The notes under the pieces: generated by a model
Told to the model about the DNA's origin: nothing
The model's database searches: none
Seen by the model: the letters and a program-made list of their open reading frames with translations, nothing else
Shown: piece by piece, positions 13,414 through 63,805 of the stretch
Layout of the letters: each line of letters opens with the position of its first letter
Numbering within the stretch: position 1 is the stretch's first letter
Translations under genes and position numbers: made by a program
NCBI RefSeq assembly: GCF_964019385.1
Contig: NC_088643.1
Span: forward strand, 11,119,298-11,183,297
DNA length: 64,000 nucleotides
Source of the DNA: Sycon ciliatum
Lineage: Eukaryota > Porifera > Calcarea > Leucosolenida > Sycettidae
Direction of reading: 5' to 3'

Positions 13414-16400
13414 GAGTGTGTCACGGCACAAGCCGTAGTGAAGCAGAACGGCAAGGGTAGGGGTGGGGCAAGGTGCCACTATTCTACCTCGTGCTGAGAG
13501 GTTGAGCCAAAAGTATGGGAGTGAGACACACCTGAACAATACCACTAGAGTAGGTAGACTAAACGTGAGGAAACAGGTACACAGGTGTCCGATGACTCCC
13601 CCACTGCAGGGACAAGTGCAAGCAGTTTTCCACTGGTCCGGCCATACCCTACCCTTTCATACGTTGCGTATGATATGGTGGATGCACACATAACCTCCTA
13701 AGCAGTAAACACACATGAGTGTCCAACAAGTTGGTCCACCCATGGCCTGACCAACCGGACCGGTTCCGCCTGGCCTGCGCCGTATGCCGACAACAAGACG
13801 TGATACTCCTACAGAACAACACGACTAACCTGAGACAACGCACTGCCAGTGCGGACGTCGACAACAGGCCGTCCATGGAGTATTGCAAATCGTCCATCAA
13901 CTAAACAAATGCACAGTCAGAATGAGAACAGAGCTGCATTAAAACGTGTACACCAACGCAACATGTAGCACTCTTAAGAGTAATAGCCACAAACATACAT
14001 GAAATACATGTACTAGTACTTCGAAGTACGCATGAAAAGTCAGGAGAAGATTGCAAAACAGTGTTTCGAAGGAGACTAACACTTATTGTCGGGAAAACAA
14101 GTATGACGAAGCTGCCTGGCGTGCATTCCACGTGTTGCACCTATCTATGTGTATGCTGTAGCTGCCGCACACCAACACAATACTTCTACACCACAAACAT
14201 TTAACATTGCATGATTAATAATTGATTCTAACCAAGAACCCCTCCCCAACACCACCCACCAGCGAGAAATACACCCGCCCGCGTGATGACCCGCGCCACA
14301 CTCACATTCTGGTTCTCGCCGAGTTCCTGTGCTTCCGTGGCATCCTGCACGTTCCCCACCAGTGTGAAGAGCTGTAAACAAGCAAACAAACAAATCAAAT
14401 AAACAAACAAACAACCATACAAGCAGCTATGCTTTCTGCTCTCCCAGGTTCTCTGCCGCTCGTTCACTTCTCTGCTGTGCCCACTTCTTGTGCAGCTGCA
14501 GTTGGCTTGCCATTCTGCATACAGTCCTTCAGTGAAGCTGCACTGTAAAGCTGAGTACAAAGGCTGGGAGTTCAGTGAAGCTGCACTGTAAAGCTGAGTA
14601 CAAAGGCTGGGAGTGTTCCTGTAGAAGCTGATGTCATGGTAGGGCTTGAAGCTGATGTCATGGTAGGGCTTGAAGCTGATGTCATTGTAGGGCGGCTTGC
14701 ATTAAACCAGGTGCTTCTATGTATCACAGTGAAATCTGAAACTAAAGACGACCGTGACTAGCGACCAATCTGGTACTGGCGACCACTTTGCCAGGCACGT
14801 ATGTAGTATGTCAACACTAAAACCAGGCGTGCACGCCAACAGTCCATCTTGAAATTCAGGCTTGTTTTTTTAAACAGGCTTCTACATGAGACGGTCTTTG
14901 CCGCAAAACACTACAGTACATGTACTGATAACTCATAATGAGTCATATCTTACAATCACAAAATGAAAGGAAAATATACAGGAAAAAAACTGCTAAGGCC
15001 ACACTGAAGAAGGTCTGTGGTTCGACTCACCCGACCGACCGTACATTTTTCAGCCCGACCGTAACTTTTTTTCGGCGGGATGTCGTGTGACTGACGTACG
15101 TGGACTGAACACGTCCACGTCTACATGGTCTACGTGCTGTGCATGCAGCGTGAGTCTGCGGACGCAGGCGGCTCCTTTTGGACTTGACTTGTAGTTCTCG
15201 TACTGCAGTGCAGTGCAGTGAGTGGTAGATCTACGACTGCTGCCTTGTGCTGGTAGTAGAGTCTACTCGATACGACCACCGGCAGACTGGCGAGACTTAT
15301 TTTGAAGTGACCGTCCGGTTGAGAGTGATTGCCTCGTTCCAGATTAAGGACGGCCTTCTGTTTTGGGATGAAGGACAGACGAGATTGCACTTTCCTCGTG
15401 TATTGGGAACGATATTTCACCTGTACCGGTAAGTTGCTGCTCCATGTGTGCAAGCACAGGAAGCGTCGATGGAAAAAGCCCATGTATTCGTGCACGCCGA
15501 CACCAAACTAGCAATACATGTACCGGTACATTGTACAATTTGTACTTCGAAGTAGTTCCCGAACTTACTTTCAACTCGCATCGTTCTTCATTTGCTTGAT
15601 GATTTGGACAGTCAGAGTCACCGCTTGAAGTTATTCTCTTCTCGTTCCAGAGCTACACAATGTTTCAAAGTATTAGCCAGTGATCCCTTTATACAACATG
15701 TATGGCATAACACTGCGTAATAATGCCGATGTACTGGGTGTCTAAAGGCAGTACAGTGTATTTACATGTACTAAAAATATATATTTAAAAAAAAAATACG
15801 CCCGCCCGCCCGTAAAAAAATGTCCATGTTAGTCGAACCACACACCTTCTTTAGTTTGGCCTAATGCGTAACTTATCACAACACTCACTGATTTTTCCGA
15901 CCGCTTGCACGTCTTCGCGGGAGTGCTGTCGAGGTTGGGCAGCGTGTGAGCAGCTAACGCGTTGGTGCGCATGCGTGGCCACGAGGCGGACTTAGCGAGC
16001 GACGGGACGCGCACGTCGCCCCGGCTGTTACCTGCGGCGCCAGCACAGCTGCCAGTGCCGCTGGTGCTGGCGCCGCTGCTGCTGGACAAGGTGGAGGTGA
16101 TGTTGCGGCGGGCCGACTGCAGCCGGTCGCTCGGCACTTCCATCTCCTCGACAATGCTGCGCATCGGTGAGCTGCTTGATCCTACGGTCAGCGAGCGCTT
16201 CAGCGACGGCGGCTGCTGGCTTGACGAGGTTGATGAACTCTCATCCTGTACAAGGAGGAGAAAGGGAAAATGGTAGAGAGGAAGAACTAAGCATGCTTAT
16301 GCACATCCCTTTTGTTGCGGCAAGGTTTATATAGTGACAAATGGAGAAAATAAATTCGATGGGGATAGTAATAACATAGTGTTCACATACCGGTAGTGCC

Positions 16401-19145
16401 CCCCCCCCCCCCACACACACACACTCCTGACGCTCACTCATGCACGAACACAGACACACGCGTGCACACACACACACAAGCTAGTGTCAGGGTGGCGAAA
16501 GGGGACAATAAACAGGCGCTAAAAATTGCAGCCCGGCCGTCGTACTCACCTCCTCGCTGTTGTCGTAGATGAGTTCTGCATAGTCATTTTCCTTGTTGCC
16601 CGCTTTCCTCGTCTGTTTCTGCACGAAGAGAATAAAACACAGATGACGGCAATGATAATTATGTATTGCGATGGCAGATATACTGTTCAGCTTCAGTCAC
16701 AAGCACACATGTGACGCACATGTAACACACATGTGAGTCCGCAAGCCAACAAATTATGTACTCTCGCTCCTGAAATGCACCCCGAATGCATACGCCGCTG
16801 TAACGTCCCACTTGGGACACTCGACATGTTTCTTGCCGCTGGCTGTACGGACGCACGGCAGATCAGATTAGTCAGCCGCACCTTGCAGAGAGTGGTGGTG
16901 ATACGGCACAACCTCACCTAGCAGACACCTCCCGATTCTGAACAAACTTGCGCAGTCCCACACGCTTTCAAAATATAAAGTATTCGCGTGAGACTCGGCT
17001 AGAGACCGAGCTCTCCGCATCCGTAGGAACACCACCACCATCAAGGATCAAGGCGCAGATGCAGCTCCTAAAGCGCTTTCAAACAAGGGCAACATTAATT
17101 CAGTGTACCAGAACATCTCCCTGGAAAGGCGATTTTACATACTTCAGTATGCAGTCCCCGTGTTGTCCGTATTTGAGAGGCCCGGCCGTATTTGGCTGCA
17201 GTACCATGTATAGACCTCATACATCGGTCACATAGTTGCACTCCTCATGCAATCCATATTTGGATACTACTGCAAATTTGCCACCCTGGAATGCTGCTAA
17301 ATATGGTCGATTCCTCTGGCAAAGCATCATACACATAGTGCCGTCCATGTATGGGTAAAACATGTAGTGTAAGTCACAGGAGTGTTGAATAATGGCTGAC
17401 TCAAGACACGAATACGCGATTCAAAGTGTGATGATGCCGACAAGCAGAATACCACTAGCATTGTCTTGATGCGCTAGCTTCGCAACCAGCCTTAAGGCAT
17501 CGCCGCGCACAGGATCCGCTCTGCTAAAGTCGCCAATAAATACACACCGCCAGCAAACGTACAGTCCAGCAAAAAGTACCGTAAAGTCGTGTATAAAGCC
17601 GCGGCTTCTACGACTTTTGGGGGGAATTTTGCAGGCTTCTATAAATATGATATAGGCTTCTATACAATACAGGTATTTCTATGTATGTCAACACTAACTC
17701 CAGGCTTATGTGCCGACAGTGCATCTCGAAAAAATCAGGCTTGAATTCAAAACAGGCTTCTGATAATAATAATATTCGCGGGATCCGCGTTGCATCGCTT
17801 GAATGTTCAGAAACACCCAAACTAGCCTTCGCATCCGCAGGCCACCACTATGCCTGTCCACCTTAGGGGTGAATGCTGACCTAGAAAGTGAGTCAGGGGA
17901 GAGGAGGTTAGTCTCTCAACCAATCGGGCGTGTAACGGCCCATAACCCTGTAAACTGCATCCTTGTTATTCTCACTCCGAGCTGCGAGTACCCAGTTGAC
18001 CGTGGGTGTCGGCGCAGTTCAACACACGTAAAAAGTCTTTTACACGCTCCCTGCTACCACTGTACCAGCGCGGGTCTCGAACTCGGGACCTCATGATTCG
18101 CAGGCAGGCCTGCAAACCAATCGGCCATACATGTTGGCTTCTATACGAGATATGCTTTTAGACAAGACATGTACACAACAAGGTCGCTCAACGCGATAAG
18201 CACGGAAGTCCATGGTAGGTCACTTTGATGTGTGCACAGGAATGATTCTGGCTCGCTTCAATGCGGCTGCGGCGGAACATACTATGCCTGAAAGTTTAAC
18301 AGATCCAAGGTTCCACGCTTTGGAATACGCAGTTACTGCTGAAACACTTGGATAGGGTTCCCCGTGCAAACTACCACGGCTGAATTCACAATACTCCGAT
18401 GTTCTCCACACATAAGTGTGAGTGAGTGTGCGTGCGTGTGCGTGTGTGTGTGTGTGGTGTGTGTACGTGCGTGTGCGTGTGTGTACGTGCGTGTGTGTGT
18501 GTGTATGTGACCGTGGTAAACAGCCAATGCAGATGCAGATACAACGCTTACAGAGAAAAGTAGGCCATTGAATCCATTCTGGGTCAACTCTGACATCGAC
18601 CTGCTCGGCTTTGCTTTCGCGTCTTGAGAGCTATCAGTCTGAGACTGCGACTGCGACTCTTCGCTGCAGCTGGCAGAAAAGTCATCAGCAAACGACGACG
18701 TCTGGCATATGGCTGTTCTCGTTGTAGCACTAATTGCCACGTGTGTGTTGGACTTTACAGCGACACTACTCGTGACAGACACGCCATTCCTGACAGAGAC
18801 GCTGCTCTTTAGAGACACGCTCACCACCGACGATATGCCACGGCGTTTTTTCGGCAGGCCAGCCGGAGCAGAACTTGAAGTACTTTTCGGCGTTGAGAAT
18901 TCGTCGGGAGAGTCTTCCCAGTCGTAGGCTGATGGCGCAGCCGCCTTCGGTCTTGGCGAGCTGTCCTTCTTTTTGGAAATTCTCCTTCCCCAACTGCCTT
19001 TCGCGGCCAAGGCCTTCGGGGTTATGGCTGGCGGCTCAGGTGTTTTCTTCACGAAATCAAAATCATCGTCAGTTCCTCTATCAGCAGCGACTTTGCCACG
19101 ACTGTACGTGCGAGCAACGGGTCGAGTAGAATCAAAGTCCGTCAT
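7654..19145 (-). CDS. WAPL: WAPL, cohesin release factor (18 exons, complete)
   Basis: WAPL binds PDS5 and opens the cohesin ring, removing cohesin from chromatin in the nucleus. Exons, 5' to 3': 19145-18552, 16618-16550, 16245-15889, 15652-15569, 14371-14306, 13900-13830, 13258-13165, 12759-12678, 12454-12355, 11653-11593, 11296-11185, 10941-10659, 9945-9857, 9518-9451, 9086-9033, 8819-8313, 7806-7654. That list has 17 entries, because I count exon 1 as possibly preceded by a non-coding 5' exon. All joins are GT-AG and phase-consistent, giving 947 codons plus TAG at 7654-7656. The conserved C-terminal HEAT-like WAPL domain is clear: LFTLVGNVQ/ELGENQN, then MLSRDRLNMDLDKSGL (nearly identical to vertebrate WAPL), then HHLDLNNIT, RDDLRTFGGL and LLNYFLSFLRM. 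The protein is shorter than the roughly 1190-residue human one, mostly in the disordered N-terminus. A small N-terminal exon may have been missed between 18552 and 16618. Confidence 0.93.
8313..8819 (-). CDS. WAPL: WAPL penultimate exon (end of HEAT-like domain)
   Basis: 169 codons, starting AVCLLLNFSMHS and ending LLNYFLSFLRMT at a GTATGT donor. The block QRSLVAAYMAMLIGLLAQ matches the vertebrate helix pair before the C-terminus, and LNYFLSFLRM matches its KKFLSFMNL. An acidic insert, GDDDEPPP, replaces a longer acidic linker of vertebrates. The last exon (7806-7654) adds ETELITSIVRMLQGF and a short tail ending VGTS. Confidence 0.92.
9589..9760. mobile_element. Truncated copy of the 6364-6551 MITE
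   Basis: Shares CAGTCAACTTTGCGTATAAG and the internal TCGTTATTCGCGAATTGTCG block with the intact copy but lacks the right inverted repeat. It lies in a WAPL intron. Confidence 0.7.
10432..10525. repeat. Dispersed repeat, GTGAGACTCGG family, copy 1
   Basis: A short interspersed sequence marked by GCGTGAGACTCGGCT, TTTTCCGCATCCG, CGCCACCACC and AGGATCAA. Other copies lie at 16983-17065, 24048-24092, 43331-43402 and 46126-46188. It has no coding potential and no clear inverted ends, so its class is unknown. Confidence 0.75.
11908..12209. mobile_element. MITE-like element with internal 142-bp tandem duplication
   Basis: Starts CAGTCAGACCTGTGAAGG after TA and ends near TTTCACTG before TA. The block GGTGACCACCTGTCCCAGAA occurs at 11924 and again at 12066, a 142-bp period, so the interior is duplicated. 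It lies in the WAPL intron 11654-12354. Confidence 0.65.
12678..12759 (-). CDS. WAPL: WAPL exon with the most conserved block
   Basis: Encodes SLALCTSAIFYMLSRDRLNMDLDKSGL. The RDRLNMDLD stretch is the strongest identity anchor for WAPL in the window. The exon is bounded by CGCGTAG/ and /GTGAGT and ends in phase 1, so it completes a Glu codon with the next exon (12454-12355). Confidence 0.93.
13345..13410. repeat. (GA)n microsatellite
   Basis: About 32 GA repeats in a WAPL intron. Confidence 0.97.
14535..14695. repeat. Two adjacent short tandem repeats
   Basis: A unit of about 48 bp (AGTGAAGCTGCACTGTAAAG...) occurs twice. It is followed by a 24-bp unit beginning GAAGCTGATGTCAT, present three times with small changes. 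Confidence 0.85.
15889..16245 (-). CDS. WAPL: WAPL exon, Ser-rich linker
   Basis: 119 in-phase codons between a TTGTACAG acceptor and a GTGAGTG donor. The sequence is rich in Ser and Thr with clustered Arg, with no domain seen, and precedes the conserved HEAT-like part. Its GC content is well above the flanking introns. It belongs to WAPL by phase and position rather than by similarity. Confidence 0.75.
16983..17065. repeat. Dispersed repeat, GTGAGACTCGG family, copy 2
   Basis: Same landmarks as 10432-10525 (CGTGAGACTCGGCT, CTCCGCATCCG, ACCACCACC, AAGGATCAAGG) within the first large WAPL intron. Confidence 0.75.
18062..18135 (-). repeat. tRNA-related (SINE-type) sequence
   Basis: On the minus strand, TGGCCGATTGG fits a pol III A box. 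About 45 bases on, GAGTTCGAGACCC fits a B box. The folded arms are imperfect and no anticodon loop is convincing, so a tRNA-derived SINE head is more likely than a functional tRNA. It lies in the first WAPL intron. Confidence 0.5.
18552..19145 (-). CDS. WAPL: WAPL exon 1 (N-terminal, disordered, PDS5-binding motif)
   Basis: Encodes 198 residues rich in Ser, Lys and Pro. Residues 12-16 read RTYSR, matching the [K/R][S/T]YSR motif by which WAPL, sororin and haspin dock on PDS5. This both identifies the gene and supports the start at 19143-19145. Directly upstream of the ATG is ATTTGCAG, a plausible splice acceptor, so the 5' UTR may be split. The exon ends at a GTAAGC donor after GFNGLLFS. The two classical FGF repeats of vertebrate WAPL, which contact SA-RAD21, are not seen; NGFNG is the nearest thing. 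Confidence 0.85.
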
Positions 19146-19390
19146 CTCTGCAAATAACTATGAATTACTACACTTCTCCGGCGGCTGGAAACGGGTGAAA
19201 CAGATCGAACATCGCCATGAAGGCCCCCGAAACGACAGCCACCGTCGAGACTCAAGTCAACACAAGACAAACAAACACATCCGAGAAAACTTTCTCCTTC
19301 ACGTCTCATTCAAAATTTCAACTATGCGTTGCCAATGGTAGCCGTGTTTCCCGCGATTTGCCCGACATGTCGTTGTTCGAGCTTTGTCAG
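19146..19390 (-). promoter_or_regulatory. WAPL 5' flank / probable 5' UTR and promoter region
   Basis: The 245 bp between the WAPL ATG and a TTAA-flanked transposon. No TATA box is obvious. An acceptor-like ATTTGCAG touches the ATG, so transcription could start further upstream, inside or beyond the transposon. Confidence 0.35.
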
Positions 19391-19394
19391 TTAA

Positions 19395-20386
19395 CCCTTT
19401 ATGGGTCTCACATAAGCGTAAGGGTCGTATGTGACCCTTACAGCAAAATCGTATTTTCAGTGAGTTTTGTTGCTAGGAGACAACTAAAATGGTGCTCCAC
19501 GTGTAGCTGAGGTCCAAGGCTTTCCAACGGTGTAAAAAACAACCATACTTACCATACAAATTTTTGCAGTATTGATTCACTGAAGTCTGGTGAAATTGGA
19601 AAAGACGAACATCCGCCATGCGCGCATTTCGAGAATGGGAGTGCATCTCTTGAGGCCGTGTCAGAAAAGCTTTCTGAGGACACTGACGGCACCAGTCTAG
19701 GCTGGATGTCCCTGGAGGATTTCCAGTGTAATGTGGTGAGAAAGAGAGCTCCGTTGAGTCCTCCAAGCTCAAATAAATCGTCCCCGAATGAAGAAATCAA
19801 ATATACCAACCAGCGAGGAAGCACAGCAACAGCAACTCTTACAAGGACTTGTCAGGTGCGATCAGCTGATTCGCCTGGCCGTGAGAATCACGGCATGCGT
19901 GACATCGCGCCTGAGTACGAGTCTCGTACTCATCTGAGCGAGCGAATCTGACGCGAGCGGCGCTGAGCTGAACGAACCAAAATTGTGATATTGTGGAACT
20001 GTTGCTGCTGGTGCCTCGCCGATGGCGACGTGTTGGAGTTCCAGGACGGAATTAGGAGCATATATTCTTCACCAAGACGTAGCGCTTACCTGATTGTTTA
20101 TCATAGGACTTCAGCTCCATCACGAACTTGGTATGCACTTCGTGCTGTGATTTTTGTGTTTTTTGTTCGCAATTGTATTTTCTCTCAACTTGAAGGGCTA
20201 CCACGGGTCATACCCTTGCCTGGACATAGTCATATTTGTGTTTTCTGGACTCGTCCAAGCATACAGATTTTGAAAATATATAGTTTACCCATACCTACAA
20301 CCCACAGAACTTGAGTTATGGCTGGTTGTTTGTGCGCGTGTTTGCGTGACCACCCCTCACATACATTGAGTAAGACCCACAAAGGG
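19395..20386. mobile_element. piggyBac-like non-autonomous element (TTAA target)
   Basis: The left end is CCCTTTATGGGTCTCAC and the right end is its inverse, flanked by TTAA at 19391-19394 and 20387-20390. CCC...GGG ends with a TTAA duplication are the hallmark of piggyBac. It is 992 bp and no transposase frame is seen. A second member with CCCTTTATTACCGG ends is at 47869-48483. Confidence 0.82.
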
Positions 20387-20857
20387 TTAAACTGTTTGCT
20401 AGCGCTAGCGCATAGCGTTCACAGATTATGTACAGCGAAGTACTGTCAGTGTAGCTGCTGTTGCACTGCTGTCCGGTCGAAGCCGACAGATTTCTTGATA
20501 CGAGTAGACGTACAGACAGTGCATAGCAGTTTTGACTTCCACAAGTAAGTTCCAGTCCCAGTCGAGTCAGTTACAAAAGAAGTAGTTGTCGAGCCAGTCG
20601 GAGACGTATGTCTGTCACTTGTCATTCGTTCTTCGCTCTGTGTACGTGTGTAGGCTTTTGTGCACTTTTCTGAAGTTTTCTCCTCCATGATTTGACACGG
20701 TGCTGCACGTCGTTGCCGGACATAGACAAGTACGCTGCATGCTGCTTGCTTGCAAGTGTGGTACATGGTAAGACTGGTAAGTAAAAATACTAGTCATTGT
20801 AGATCTACATGTAATAGTAGTTGACAGTTCTGGCCAAGTCGTTGGGTCGACTTGATT

Positions 20858-21259
20858 CTACAGTCCATTCAGAAAAAAATGAACTTCTAGCTTTTGGCCA
20901 TAAATGGGTCAAACGTTGAGTTTTTTTAGAATTTTTTTCTGCAATCCCATATGGAATCCTCTTCCAATTATGTTTCTGAAGTTTTTTTGTCCAAAAAGCA
21001 AGCCATAGCAAGAATAGGATTTCGGCCAGGTTTTGCCCCAAAAGCACTGAATTGGGAAAAACCATCAAAATGCAGGCCGTTTGACCCCGCCTGCGACAGT
21101 GCATTCTGCGGTTCGAACCCCAGTTCAGGCACCCTTTTTGGACCCTTTTTCAAATTTCAAAGTTCGCAGCGCTGCACTGTGTACGATGAAATCACGAAAA
21201 ATCGCCAAATACGGGAGCTCGCCAGAGCCAGGACCCATTTTTTTATGAATGGACTGTAG
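20858..21259. mobile_element. 402-bp MITE, CTACAGTCCATTC ends
   Basis: Inverted repeats CTACAGTCCATTC at 20858 and GAATGGACTGTAG at 21247-21259. It is non-coding and lies between WAPL and CABIN1. The same ends frame the DNA that hosts the hammerhead array (37718 and 40080). Confidence 0.75.
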
Positions 21260-22162
21260 AAACACGTCAAAGTGGAAATAATTATGTGAAGCCAACAGAG
21301 AAAACTACCGATAAAGATTGAACTATCAAATCGGCCCGACGTCACAAGCTGCATGCAGGATCTAGGACTCGGGCCAGTCACAGGGTAAAAAAAAACCCGA
21401 GATCACAATGGAAGCGTTCGATTAGACACCATTATTTCGGTCAATTCTAGAATTAGTTGTGTTGGATGCACCGTTCGATTACACAAATTCCGTCGTCAAT
21501 TCCAATTCCGTCAATTCTGAAGAGAGGGCGGAGTTGCTAATTCCTGAATTGACGCACTCGACGTTTAACGCCATGCTAGGTCCACGTACGTGCGCGAGGG
21601 TGCTCAGGATCCCACCTGATCCCCTTTTACGATTTTATGTGTAGTCGTTCGTTTACATGGCCGAAATCCGTTCATTCGAGAATTGTAAAACCTGGGCCCA
21701 AATGTGTAATCGAAAACGCCCAATGTCATGACTGTATTAGCCTTGTCTACCAGGTACATGTACATGTACATTGCTTCGGATTTCATGCACCAAAACTAGG
21801 CAGAAGTCATAATGATACGTTTGAAATAAATACATATTTCTCTATTCACACAAAAGCCAAAGGAAAAGAGTGCCCGCGGTGACAATGGAACGCAAACACT
21901 TTCGCAAAAATAGAAATCGCCAAGAGTCTTTAAAAAAGTGTAACAGCATCAGTGATCACAGACTAAGCCGGCTACCATAGGCAGAGATAAGAAACTGAAT
22001 AAACAACAACAACAACAACAATGTGAGAATAAAAGATTTCAAACAACAACAGCAGCAGCCGAGAAGTAGTATTTTGGGAACCTGAGAGCCATTGCAAACC
22101 GCCATTCATAGCAACGTGGCGGCCGGTTCGGCCTACCGATCAACGCGCGCACACACACACAC

Positions 22163-22224
<62 letters not shown>

Positions 22225-22449
22225 CACAGCCACGGTCAAGATGCCACGGGGAAAAGAAACATCCGTCATCTCTACAGCTTACAATACATCACTCAAGACT
22301 CGTGCACACTAAACCTTGGCACTGTATAAAGTGTGAACTAGAACAATACGCCCAAATTGCACTCAGCGACTGTACATAGCACCACCACTTCATTACGGAG
22401 GCTGGCTGGCTCCCGACATGTTCATGAATGGCTAAACAGCACACACACT
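21260..22449. other. Intergenic between CABIN1 3' end and WAPL 5' end
   Basis: No coding sequence recognised. It includes an (AC)n tract at 22150-22222 and CAA repeats near 22005. The CABIN1 3' UTR must start at 22449 and run leftward; no canonical AATAAA was spotted with confidence on the minus strand. Confidence 0.5.
22150..22222. repeat. (AC)n microsatellite
   Basis: About 36 AC units with one GC interruption. Confidence 0.97.
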
Positions 22450-62333
<39,884 letters not shown>

Positions 62334-62821
62334 CTGCAGGTCCATACACAAGAACACGAAGCATGGAAAGTGATGTCATGACCATAACATCTATAGTCAA
62401 CCTTGCACATAACGACCCTCGATTAGGTTGACTGTTCAGGGTTCTACCCTAAAGGGGGGGGGGGGGGGGGTAGAGGTGCAGCGCCCCCTACTCTGTTTGC
62501 TCGTCCCCTGTAAAAAAGTGCCCCCTACTCATTTTCCGATTTTCATGCTGTTAGTAAATGAGTACTGGTGCATGTGCACAGCATAGGTCATCACACACCT
62601 TGTATTCATTACATGTGTTGCATGCATGTTGTTTTACCGGAGGTTGTACCGCGCAAGGCTGTGCTGTCACATGCAGTTCATTTAATTTCATTTCATTGCA
62701 TGTAACCATGACGGGTACGTCAGCGCAGGGCCGTTGATCTTTTGCCAGTTTTGGCGCGTCGTGTACGCCATTATTTCCAAGGCTACAGCAGAGGTATTTA
62801 GGGCAACTCGTGCATTGTTAG
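62334..62821. other. CABIN1 intron next to the retroelement
   Basis: Contains a poly-G run (62454-62470) and AT-rich DNA. No exon is recognised; the next CABIN1 exon upstream must be to the right of the retroelement. Confidence 0.5.
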
Positions 62822-63016
62822 GGGAATACACTCGCCGCGGACGGCAAAGATCCCGTGCTCATCGAGCAGTTTTTGAGTGGCCTTCCAGCGGAGTTTAGCA
62901 GGACCCTTCGCTTGGAGCACGCAGCGAAATCGCACACTCTCCCGGAGCTGGTGACCAAGGCGCGGGTCATGCAGGCGAGTGGTGCAGTAGTGCACGCTGC
63001 AGCAGCGGCTGCTGCA
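62822..63016 (+). pseudogene. LTR-retroelement gag, C-terminal fragment
   Basis: Reads DPVLIEQFLSGLPAEF, then LPELVTKARVMQ and a poly-Ala stretch: the end of a capsid-like domain of the retrotransposon gag type. The frame opens only after TAG 62819-62821 and ends at TGA 63017-63019, directly before the zinc-knuckle frame, which is the same frame. Upstream, a related-looking stretch continues in another frame, so a frameshift near 62825 is likely. No LTR is recognised to the left. Confidence 0.75.
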
Positions 63017-63019
63017 TGA

Positions 63020-63805
63020 GTGTCGTCGCCCACGTTGTGTTTCGCCTGTGGCCAAGTAGGCCATATGAAACTTAACTGCCCCCGCCAGCGCTCCCGTGAT
63101 CGGACGGGCGACAACCACGGACAGGGTCGCGCTGGTGTGCCACCAATCAAGTGCTACAAGTGCAAGCAGCCTGGGCACATCAAGCGGAACTGCCCCACCA
63201 ACAAGTCCACTAAGTCTGGTTCTGCTGCAGCATTGGCCTCAGCAGAGGACCGTACTGGCTTGTGCCTGGCCATGCCTTACAGTGCATGCAATGGTTTAGT
63301 GAGAGTGGCAGTGGACGTTTCGTCGGATGGTGGTGCAGAATGGAGCAGGCGTGCATCGGTAGTGAACAGGGGATGCACCACGTCTCTCGTGGAGCTGGCA
63401 TTAGTGAGGAGGTTGGGTCTGCTGCACAGCGTGAGGGATAGCAACGAGTCACTTCTGACGATTCAGGGCCATACGCTGAACACCAGTGGCTGCGTCGATG
63501 TGATGATGCGACGTCTGGACGGTCATGTTTACTTACCGCACATATGCGCGAGGCTAGTGGTGGTGGAGGACTTGGCTGCGCTGAACACCGACATTCTGCT
63601 GGGCGCAGACATTGCAGCTAAGACCGGAGGGGTGAACATCGCGTACGAGACCCCAGGCGGACGGCTGTCGTCGGTAGTGTTCGGTACCCGGCTGGACGTG
63701 ATTGGTGCAGGTGTGGCATCTTCTAGCAAGCTGTCGCGTCATATGTCTGTGAAGGAGAATGACGATACCGTGACGCTCGAAATGACCGATGTTTCTGTGA
63801 CCTAG
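63020..63805 (+). pseudogene. Retroelement nucleocapsid zinc knuckles and aspartic protease
   Basis: Two CCHC knuckles, CFACGQVGHMKLNC (63038-63079) and CYKCKQPGHIKRNC (63152-63193), are followed by a retropepsin-like domain with a GCTTSLV flap start and an ILLGADI motif near its end. The active-site triplet at 63365-63373 is Asn-Arg-Gly, where the family needs Asp-Thr/Ser-Gly, so the protease should be dead. TAG at 63803-63805 ends the frame, but the same frame continues beyond it. Confidence 0.82.
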
